NCBI GenBank assembly: GCA_026182355.1
Contig: JAPFBL010000240.1
Location: 372,001-436,000, forward strand
Source: Hermatobates lingyangjiaoensis
Lineage: Eukaryota; Arthropoda; Insecta; Hemiptera; Hermatobatidae
Length of the DNA: 64,000 nucleotides
Direction: 5' to 3'
The notes below the pieces were generated by a model. The model saw only the letters and a list, made by a program, of their open reading frames with translations. It had not been told where the DNA came from and made no database searches. Every line of letters starts with the position of its first letter. The first letter of the stretch is position 1. Shown piece after piece: positions 49,701-58,719 of the stretch. The translations under genes and the position numbers were made by a program.

Positions 49701-52700
49701 GAGGAATTCGCCTTACTGGAGACTTAGGTGTAATCATTTTAAAAAGGCATGAAGTACTCTCCCCATATCCAAAATTCCATTGTATCCAAAAATTATGGGT
49801 ACGAATATCACCGTTGAACAGTAAAACCTGCAGAATGCATTTTTGTCTTCTATCTCATCAAAGATATAGGAGAAACAAATATTCTTAAATTATTCAAAAA
49901 GTTCACCACATTTGATATTCTCTTCCATTTTAAAAACACTTTAGGTCTATTAAAAGTTAAATTTCTACTAGCTTATCAATTTTAACCACTTTAATCTGAC
50001 CTTATGAGTTCTTCATAAGCCACATGATAACACCAGCTATTGTAACCTTTCAACGACTATGAACCAAATATATAATATTTATGTAACTTATAATCTACAT
50101 AACATTATTTTCGCTTTAATGCTGTCAAAATAAATATTCCTCACAAAAGTAGAAAAGTTATATATTCAGTTATTCTGAGGACAAACCAGTGAGCACTTTT
50201 CATTAAAACAAGCACAAATCGATAATATAAACTGTAAAATCAAATAAATAAAATAATATGAATATATTTCATAAGTAATTAAATAATGGTATAATTAAAT
50301 GGAATATTTCTTATAATTCTTCAATTACCATTAATAAACTGATCCAAATAAGTCAGTTCATTGGTTGATTCATAAGTTATTTCTCCATCTTTTAAACTTC
50401 TTTCAATTTCTTCAAAGATTTGTTGCTGGATTTCTGGATTTTTACCAAGTTCATATAGAGAATAGGAAAGAATAAGGGATGTAGAATCAAAACCAGCTTC
50501 AAAAAATGTATAAATGTGACCAGCTACTTCATCCATGTCCATTTCTAAAAAAAGAAAAAGTTTTTTGTCTACAAATATTTTACAGTAAATATAAATAAAC
50601 ATACAAACAACTTAAACAAATATCAAAGAAGAACAGAATGTCTTTCTATGTAGACCAAGGGGTAGTAATGGAGTGATTAAGCGCCACCAATAGTCTCTAA
50701 CACTCAACTCCGACTTTCGGCCTTCACGAGGCTCTCCTGTTAACCTGCTATATGCAGGGACAAACGAAAGAGGAGGAGAAGATGATCAGGGACTGGGCCT
50801 GACCACCTTCGTTTCCCATCCTTCCTAATCCCCAAATCCCCTCCTTTTATCCCAGCCCCAATCTAAGGTGTTATGCGATCAGTTCCGAAGGATGGATGAT
50901 ACAGGGGTTTCTGTATTATGAACGGAGCCTCAAGGGCACCAGGCGACCCCTTTAGTAAATAACCTTACTCCGGTATGCGATAATACCACCGATAGAGCTT
51001 CAGGGATTTTCCCCTGCAAGGAGAAGGAAGTCTGGAGACCATCCTCCGGAAGCGCAGAAAGTCCAAAAGCGCTAACTATTGGGAATCTCCCACAAGTGCA
51101 CCTGAGGACCCGAAGAAGACCATCCCGAAGAATGAGAAAGGAAGTTACTTTCTCCCGAAACATAGGGAGCATGAATGGACATTATCAATGATGGTTTGTG
51201 CAGATTCGGCAAAGAGGAAGAAGAACCGTTGCACCTGCTGATAACTTGTAAGGCAACTTTGCTGCGGAGAGGCAGGTGCTTCGGGACACTCAACAAACCA
51301 TAGAAAAACTTTTACCACTGGAACCAGCAAAAGTGCTGAGCTTCTTGGAGGCGTTGAAGCTAACTGCTGGGGTACTTTAGTAGGGGAAGTACAATAGTTT
51401 TTTTTTTTAAGACACAGTGGTATAATCACCCTCAAATAATAAAAATAAATAAATAAAAAATGTAGACCAAAAAAGTTAATAGAACATTTAAACGAATATA
51501 AACACATCAAATTATGAATCATAAAAAAACCAGTCATAATTCTTTTAACCATGGTTACATGCATATAGGGATGCCTATAACAATATTCCACAATAAACAT
51601 ATGAAATAAAAATCAACGTCTAAACTATAATAAGAAATCAGAAAAATTACTAAGATATTTCAACGAAAACAAGCGGTCTCAATCAGAGTCAAACTTAGAT
51701 AGGAATATCTAAATATCATATTTTGAAAGATCAGAGAATCACACAGAGTAAAATGGATTTCTAACTTTTCCATACAAATTAGCTTCAATAACTAACAGGT
51801 ATATGTTCAAATGTTATCTTATTCAAACTTATCTTTAAGTTTGATTAATTGAATAATATATTTTCAATATTATTCAATATTTTGGATGACGCACAGATTA
51901 AATCATTAAAACAGTAATCTAATACAATATATAAACATAAATATATGAATACATAATAAAATTTCACAATAAACACGTGAAATAACTATCGGTGTCCAAA
52001 CCATAAGAAGAAATGAAAAATAAACCGTAACAAGGGGTCTTCAACCGGGATTTGACTCTCACGAAGACCGCTTGTTACGGTTGAAAAATTTTAGGTTTTT
52101 TTTTTGTGATTTCTTATTGTGATTTGGACGTTGATAAAACTAATATTTTACAGTACTAACTTTTTCATAATAATAATAAAAGCTTTTTTAAGAAGACTAA
52201 TAACAGTAATATTGTCATAAAAATATAAATACAAACCAATTAAATAATATTATTCATTTAATTTATTCTACCAAATTTTGTGAAATTCGTTTGTAAAATG
52301 AGGTAGTGTTTAGGAGAAAAGATACATATAAACAAAAATTTATTATATTCCTAATGGTTTTGTTTCACATACAGGTTGAAAATGTGATTCAATTTTTACC
52401 CAAACGACTTATGATCCTTTCTGAGATAATCGATGAAAATGGTTTTCTATCTCCCGCATAAAATATCTGCCCTCACGACCCATATTCAGAATCTTTGCTT
52501 ATAAAGATATCACTGTATACTGTATCACTGGTATCTAGTTCTCATCACAATAGTTTAATAGTCCCTCCCGAGTCTATTTCCTTAGGCCTGCACAAGCCTT
52601 CCTACAATATAATAATATTTTGTCTTGCATTTGAGTTGTCCAAGTCTTCTGTAGAACACATTCAAGTAAATGCTATATGTAACCCTCCTGGTAGGAAATT

Positions 52701-54084
52701 ACCACTCAGTTTAATTAGTTTACTAATTTTTTTTAAAAACAGACAAAAATATAAAAAATTATATACATTTTAAATCAAATTGCCAAAAACAAAACAAAAA
52801 TGTAATGTTTTTAATATTAATTTATGGTTATACGAAAAATTCTGATGTTTTTAATATTAATTTATGGTTATACGAAAAATACTGTATTCGATGTAATCCT
52901 CAGGATGTCAAAAAATATTACATGCCGCTGTTGACAATTATTTACAAGACTTCACAGTAAATACTTGATATAAAAAACATCTTCACAACCATAAGAAATT
53001 CAGAAAAGGGAGAAATAGAAAACAACTTAAAATAAACATAAAAAAACTAGATCACTTTGACTCCAGCTGGTTTATAACGGAATAATCAATGCTTTAATAA
53101 AATTATTAGTTTAAAATAAAATAATTAGCTTTTAAATTATAAAATAACAATAAAAATACTTAAATGGTATAGTAAACGACTTGATAACATACTTATTTTC
53201 GAAGCACCTTCCTCAGAATTGATAACTTTTAACATAACGCCAATAATATCATCTCTTTCAGTTCCCTCTTGTTTTCTTTTTTCAATTATATGTTTCACAA
53301 ATTCCAGAAAAGACTGATGAATTTCAGGAGGAAATGATTGAAGTCTAAACAATTTGTAAAGTTGAGGACAGAATAAAAATAGAAGAATTTTGAAAACAGT
53401 TGGTAAAGAAGGTTTAGTTATACATTCACCAACTTGTAAAAATTTTGAATTTGAATTTTCAAGAGAATCAGTTTCAATTCCATAAAGGGTTATTAGTATT
53501 ATATAACTTGTATAGCAGGCCATAAGATTTTCTACTTCAATTTCATTGTTTTGTTTCATTTTTTCTTTTAACAAAGAAACAATTTTATTACTGTTTTCTG
53601 AAATACTTGGAAACATTTGTTTAACTTTTTTTGGTGTAAAAGTAATGCTAAAAAAAGTCCTTCTTTCTTTCCATAAAGTATCAGACATAGTAAATAATGA
53701 ATGAATTATTTTATCAGTTGTTCTAAAATCAGAAATAGCTGGATGATTATAAAAATGATTGAAATCTGATGTCATTATTTTCTTTATCAGCTCTGCATCT
53801 TTTAAAAAAATCGCTGGTTTCCAAAAATAATAAAATCCACCATATTTTAAATTGCCTAAATTATTATAGTAGCTTTCAAAAAGTTGTGCTTCATTTTTTT
53901 TAAGAAAGAATACATCTTTTATGTTACCAAAAATCCAATTTGGGGTTTCTTGATAAACTCCCAGTGACTTCCAATATGAATAATGTTTTTTTAGAAAAAA
54001 ATAGAATGCTATAACAGCTATAACTAAAAGAGAAATGAAACTATAACACATAGTGCAATTATTGTCATTTAGTTCTTGAGCCAT
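46593..54084 (-). CDS. Cytochrome P450, CYP3 clan (CYP6-like), four exons
   Basis: Heme-thiolate monooxygenase of the endoplasmic reticulum membrane, the type insects use on toxins, hormones and pesticides. Join (minus): 54084-53193, 50544-50329, 49076-48837, 46765-46593. That is 1521 nt, 506 aa, and every intron is phase 1 with GT/AG ends. N-terminal anchor at residues 15-31 (FISLLVIAVIAFYFF); helix C WKERR 138-142; I-helix AGFDST 314-319; ExxR EVLR 370-373; PERF 425-428; heme loop FGAGPRICIG 441-450 with Cys448. Length and motifs are normal and I see no defect, so it looks functional. Introns of 2648, 1252 and 2071 bp contain LINE-derived and PLE insertions. Clan assignment is from sequence resemblance; the CYP number cannot be given. 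Confidence 0.93.
46995..48245 (+). mobile_element. Penelope-like element e, interrupted, in P450 intron 3
   Basis: Plus strand: LTQVLVNNGFSNQE, TTNFTRQAKAITIFYKSKKT, LVYKYKCSIGDY, LPSSY, then KLSWRLTVH at 47400-47435. The frame resumes after the inserted LINE-derived element as HLSARGPKKHTEDVH (48070) to SPSLNV. Homologous to residues 465-665 of the element d ORF. Many stops make it dead. Opposite in orientation to the P450 gene. Confidence 0.75.
47437..48058 (+). mobile_element. LINE-derived short element, copy B (nested)
   Basis: Inserted inside element e with an 11-bp duplication AACTGTCCACC at 47426-47436 and 48059-48069, and a poly-A tail. It shares its sequence from ATCTAAGGTGTTATGCGATC onward with copy C, so it is the 5'-truncated form. 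It includes the Cys/His tail CRFCKEEETPLHLLTTC of the parent LINE, also seen in copy A. Confidence 0.85.
48415..48449 (-). ncRNA. Hammerhead motif, family H
   Basis: Minus strand: GCCCU with AGAGC (one mismatch), CUGAUGA (48444-48438), C, AUAAAUU as a nearly unpaired stem II, GAAA, then AGGCAU in place of AGGCCU. Confidence 0.58.
48492..48526 (+). ncRNA. Hammerhead motif, family H (weak stem II)
   Basis: Stem I GCUCU (48492-48496) with AGAGC (48522-48526), CUGAUGA (48497-48503), palindromic AGGCCU and cleavage residue C. Only AUAAAUU lies between core and GAAA. It forms a foldback with 48415-48449 inside P450 intron 3. Confidence 0.65.
48837..49076 (-). CDS. Cytochrome P450 exon 3
   Basis: Acceptor TTTTTTTTAG before 49076; donor GTATGC from 48836. 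Starts within the ExxR motif (E|VLRKYPP), holds the aromatic/PERF region (FNPERF) and the heme loop up to ICI, with the final Gly codon split by the intron. 240 nt, phase 1 at both ends. Confidence 0.92.
50329..50544 (-). CDS. Cytochrome P450 exon 2
   Basis: Acceptor TTTTTTTAG before 50544; donor GTAATT from 50328. Encodes MDMDEVAGHIYTFF, AGFDST (oxygen-activating I-helix), and the J helix to YLDQFIN. 216 nt. Confidence 0.92.
50659..51459 (+). mobile_element. LINE-derived short element, copy C (full length)
   Basis: 801 bp bounded by an 11-bp target duplication ATGTAGACCAA (50648-50658 and 51460-51470), starting GGGGTAGTAATGGAG and ending in an AATAAATAAA tail. The 3' part carries the parent LINE's Cys/His tail. 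The 5' part (C-rich, to CCCAGCCCC) and the RNase H gene body do not match normal LINE order, so it is an internally deleted or composite non-autonomous unit. Located in P450 intron 1. Confidence 0.8.
51648..51690 (-). ncRNA. Decayed hammerhead, family A
   Basis: Minus strand: GACU, CUGAUUGAGACCG, then CGUUGAAAUAUCUUAG. The core and stem III are damaged. Confidence 0.45.
52054..52095 (+). ncRNA. Decayed hammerhead, family A
   Basis: GACU, CUCACGA (G5 to C), stem II GACCG/CGGUU intact, GAAA, then AAAUUU in place of AGAUCU. Confidence 0.5.
52100..53190. other. P450 intron 1, AT-rich part
   Basis: A 30-bp direct duplication (ATGTTTTTAATATTAATTTA) at about 52803 and 52843. No element otherwise. 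Confidence 0.5.
53193..54084 (-). CDS. Cytochrome P450 exon 1
   Basis: 892 nt from the ATG at 54084 to the donor GTATGT at 53192. Contains the membrane anchor, the region after it (WKSLGVYQETPNWIFGNIKD) and WKERR of helix C. It is the first ATG of the frame and sits about 60 nt downstream of a TATA-like box. Confidence 0.92.
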
Positions 54085-54144
54085 TAGTGATAAGTTAAAA
54101 TGAAACGTTTAAATCAAAAGACTGTAAAAAACACTTGAGGGTAA

Positions 54145-54151
54145 ATTTATA
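54145..54151 (-). promoter_or_regulatory. TATA-like box upstream of P450
   Basis: TATAAAT on the minus strand, about 60 nt upstream of the start codon. That would give a 5' UTR of about 30-40 nt. AT-richness makes chance likely. Confidence 0.4.
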
Positions 54152-54159
54152 GTTTTTGT

Positions 54160-55880
54160 AAGAAACGATGAGAACACATAAGGAGGGCTGATATACTAAT
54201 GGAAAATGTAGAGACGCCTTCCGCTATACTTGCAACAACAGATAACTTATCTCTGGAATTGTTAATCAGTTGTTAGTTTAAAATCAACTTATCTTTGATA
54301 CAAAAAAACAAGAATTATAGAACAAACGTCTTATTTATCATTGACAACGGAAATCCATCTTTAGTATATTTATTAAACAGTCAAAAGATGTTCCTTTTTT
54401 ACATTTTATTGTTTTTAAATTAATCGTTGAATCGATCAGAAATCGATTAATTCCACTGGCAAAACTGGTTGTTTGAACTGAAGGCTATAACAGGTTTGTA
54501 ACCTCCATGTTTTCAAATATGTTGATAAATATGCATTCAGCAAATGGAAAAACACTCAAATAATAATTATATACTCCTTTTTTTCCTAATTCCAACAAAA
54601 CGATTCTCAAAGAACTATACTCGTAATTATTTTCACTCTTGTACCTCTGTTATTTATGTATTTTTTTTCACTAAAGCTTATTCTCTATACTGTAAACATG
54701 CATATTCAACAAATATAGCCTATCGACACATTTGTTTTAGTTTATGGTACGGTGAAGGTTACTTATCTTTTATAAGGTCATATATTTTCTATTCAAAGAA
54801 AATAGTAAACATACGACTAAGAAACTGGATGAAATGAAAAAAAGCGACACTAAAAATCCTATTTAAAGGAAAATATAACTGAAGATTAGAAAACAACACT
54901 TTCAAACTATTAATGAAAATAATGAACCTCAGACTCAGAAACCCGCCAAGATACTGAAAAAAAAACACTCCTTTGGATGTTAATGTGGATTTATCAATAT
55001 ATACCTGTCGATAAATAATCGTAATTAGGAAATGTGGGCAACTACAACAATAATGTATGAACACATGAACAAAATGGTACCTACGTACAAACGTAGTAAC
55101 TACGTATAAACGTAGCTGGATTACTTTCCAGCAACATGATATACAACCAATAATGAAAACATTTCCATGAAATAATTTTTTTTTTATTATTAAGAGATTT
55201 TTTTGGATAACCAAAATTTATTACGGGAAAAAAGAAAAGCGTGTTGGTATAATTCATTTAACATCAATTTTTTTCGAACACGTAATGTTGGACCGTTCAG
55301 TCGATTAGATTTTCAAATTTTTCACGGGGCAAAGTCGGGTTGAAGGAAAAATAAACGCAAGACTGAAGACAGCAAAATACAATAAGTAATATCTTGGAGT
55401 AAAACACCAGATACTACCTAGTATATAAATTCAGTATGAAGTACAAGAACATGTTTTTTTTCTATTTCATTCAAATTTTGGTTAAGTTAAAGATAGTTTA
55501 AAAAATGATCGAACAGAACAATTAGCAATATTTTATATCACAACTCAAATAAAGAGGTAGCTTTATTAAGATTACAATGGAATCAACATATATATCAGAA
55601 GAATACAACAGGAAGATCATGCAAAATGAAGAAAAAATCGGAACAGCAGGGGGGCACTGAAAGAAGAAGGTAAACATGAGGAGCATTACAAATATCTGTA
55701 GAACATAGAAGGAAATTCCAAAAATCAGAAGACGACCAAAAATAGTACAAATAGAAGAATGAAACTTTGTACGCTATATAGTAAAAGCACGCAGAGGTCA
55801 AACAAAACTTGATATGTTTACAAAAAAAAATACGTATTTATCCCTTATATGTAACAGAAAATAGGGCACTAGGAAACATC
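54160..55880. other. No gene recognised upstream of P450
   Basis: AT-rich. A unit of the 117-bp degenerate repeat (CACTAAAAATCCTATTTAAA) lies alone at 54848-54960. Confidence 0.5.
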
Positions 55881-55889
55881 CCCTTTCAG

Positions 55890-56525
55890 AGTATTAATGG
55901 ATAAAAAGTGAACTTAAGACAGGGAAACCCGTTGAAACGGGAAATAGCAACCCTAAAAATCCTATTTAAAAGAAAAGAAAAGTGGACTTCAGAAAGCACC
56001 CTTTTCAAAGTATTAATGAAAATAGTGAACTTACGACTAAAAAACCCATCGAAATGAAAAACAGCAGCACAAAAAATCCTATTTAAAAGAAAAATGAACT
56101 TCAGAAAACACCTCTTTCGAAATATTAATGGCAATAGTGAACTTAGGACAAGGAAATCTGTTGAAAATAGCAACACCAAAATCCCTCTTTAAAAGAAAAG
56201 AAAAGTGGACTTCAGAAAGTACCCCTTTCAAAGTATTAATGAAAATAGTGAACTTAAGACTAAGAAACCGGTCAAAATGAAAAATAGTAACACTAAAAAT
56301 CCTACTTAAAAAAGAAAAAGGAATTCAGACCCTTTCAAAGAATTCTTTTACACCACTTTCGAAGTATTAAAGTAAAGAAAACATCAATTTAGAAAAACCA
56401 CTTCAAAGTAATAATGAAAATAGTGTACTAAAGAAACCTAAAAAATCCTATTTAAAAGAAAACAGAAGATTAGAAAACAACCCTTTCAAAGTGTTAATGA
56501 AAATAATGAACCACAGACTCAGAAA
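55890..56525. repeat. Degenerate tandem repeat, about 117 bp
   Basis: The landmark AATCC(T/C)(A/T/C)TTTAAAAG recurs at about 55958, 56075, 56181, 56298 and 56445. Each unit carries TCAAAGTATTAATGAAAATA and AGTGAACTTA-like blocks. Units differ by substitutions and indels, so the array is old. It leads straight into the LINE RT remnant. Confidence 0.75.
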
Positions 56526-56529
56526 CCAG

Positions 56530-57230
56530 TTTTTGAGACATCGACAAAAGTTATCAAAGGAAAAAACTCAGCAAGAAGTGAAATACTTAATGGACCTGGT
56601 AAGACTCGCTGAGATAACCAAGAAAAAAGGAAATATTACGCAGTTTTTGTTGATCTGATGGAAGCATTTGATTCAGTAAATAGATCAAGAAACTGAAAAG
56701 AATACCGATGGAGAGAAGGTAATAAATTCTGATTTCAGTGAAACTCCATCCACAAATAATAATGTAAAAATCTGCAAGAAAATTGTTATAACAAACGGAG
56801 TAATGCAAGATCCTACAACATCTATACAGCAGAGTCGAACATAATAAAGGAAGAATCAAAAGCAGAAATGATTCTATGGTGATAGGATCAGAATAGACTA
56901 ATACACATGAAGAAGAAAACGATCTGAAAGTAAACGAAGAGAAGGCAGCGCAAATGTAATTTAGAAAGAGAAGATGTAAAAGAATGCCATAAGACATATA
57001 GTCAACGAACCACTACATGTAGCAGTAGAAAGTTATGAATACTTGAGAATCACATTACAGATAACCGCAACATACACAGGAAAGAACAGCAGCAGCTATA
57101 ACAACGACGTTTTAGCACCCACAAAAAGTGAAACTTCTAACGTACGTTATCGAGATCATGTTAAGGCACAAAATTATTGATTTTATGAGACTAGAAAAAG
57201 TCAAGGCGATGTCTATGAAACAGTTATTCT
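56530..57230 (+). pseudogene. LINE reverse transcriptase remnant
   Basis: The plus strand encodes YAVFVDLMEAFDSVNR (about 56630-56680), the RT block A signature of non-LTR retrotransposons. GVMQD-like and FRKRRCKRMP-like pieces follow, and ESYEYLRITLQ near 57030. Numerous stops and frameshifts. It is not the same LINE as copies A-C as far as can be seen. Confidence 0.6.
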
Positions 57231-57239
57231 TCCACTTAG

Positions 57240-58525
57240 TTTCTTCTCTAAATATCTATACAATAAATCCCACAGTTTTAATTCCAATTTCATAAATCAT
57301 GCTACAATAAATGTGAAATGCGTACTGAAGGTGAGTACTCTTCAAAAAAAGGTTTTTTTTTCGTGCCTAATAGTTTTTCCACACAGATTGAATACTAATG
57401 TCTATCCACCATGCTTTTAAGTATTGTTAAAACAGTCTAAAACATATACCAGACAAGGTCAATGACAATCAACTTCATGCCAACCGTCAACCATTCAGCT
57501 ACTCCAGTCATAAAATTCATTTTGATGAATTTTACGTAAAGAAGTTTACGTAACTTCTAAATCAGTAAAATACTTATCAACCCCACATCTGTTACCCTAA
57601 TCGAAGAATTTTCTTTAAAAACTCAATGTTTTGATATAAATTTTAATTAAAATTCCTGGATATTTCAGTTTTCGATACACAACCGATGTCTGCCAGTTGT
57701 TCCTCTTATGCATTACCTTCTAGTCGGATTGTTCTATCTTAACGATTTTCTAAAGCTCCTTTACTTGATATCCACATGCTATACATTACTTAATCAGTTC
57801 TCTATTTTAAGAATATTATTTGAAACGTCTTTTTGTCTTTTAGAGATTCAAAAAACAGTTTTCCTTTGACTTCGAGGCTGAGATCATCTAAACTTTATAA
57901 CAAACTTTTCAAGATAAAAAAGGCAATGCAGTATATTGAAATTGCTTGATTATATTTATGAAACAATTCCCTTTGACTGACATGTAAGCGATAAATTCTA
58001 TAGTAACCACAAGTAAAAGCAAAAAGAAATTATATATTCACTTTAATTTTAACTATTTCAGTCCAATAAATTTTACCCTGACTAAAACCTTTCCTCCCCG
58101 AGTCATGTCAGATTAATATATAAAATTTTGAACAACATTAATAAAGCCATTTGTAAATGCAGAAAAATTTACAGGTAAATAGAGAACTTTAGATATAAAC
58201 AAGTCCGACAAAGATGAACGATTACGGCAGATTCACTCTCATACCAAAGACAAGTAACTATTCAGTAATTAATGTTATCAAAACTCCACACTCCCAATTC
58301 ATACAGTTGTTCTTTCCTAATTAGAAGTTAAGACAGATTAATGAGTCACTTATCATGTAGCTATCCCATTGCCTGTCAGTTTTGGTTCAGTAAAATACAA
58401 TATCATTTTACATATGATTCTGCATAAACTATATCCTCATTACTGATCTAACAACGCAACCGTTTTACACAACATGTCACCCTCAAAATCACAAAGAAAA
58501 TACTAACTTGTAATCAAAACAACTC
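57240..58525. other. No gene recognised
   Basis: AT-rich, no repeats noticed. Possibly intron or downstream DNA of the minus-strand gene at 58.5-61.5 kb. Confidence 0.45.
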
Positions 58526-58527
58526 AC

Positions 58528-58719
58528 ACAAAATTTGAGGAAGAGTAGAAAAATTAAATTTGGTATTGTGAACGAAATAGGAGTCGACTCCATTGAACTG
58601 TATTTTCTTCACCCGTAAAGGAATACTGACAGTTGAAGGCAGGGAAAACAAACTGAGCATAAAACACTGAATGTATTCCTTTCCTCTTTCTGTGCTTCGT
58701 GCCCACTCTGCATTGACAC
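58528..58719 (-). CDS. Unidentified gene, downstream exon
   Basis: 192 nt; acceptor TTATTTACAG before 58719, donor GTGAGT from 58527. Encodes VNAEWARSTERGKEYIQCF, LSLFSLPSTVSIPLRVKKIQ, and FVHNTKFNFSTLPQIL. Confidence 0.45.
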
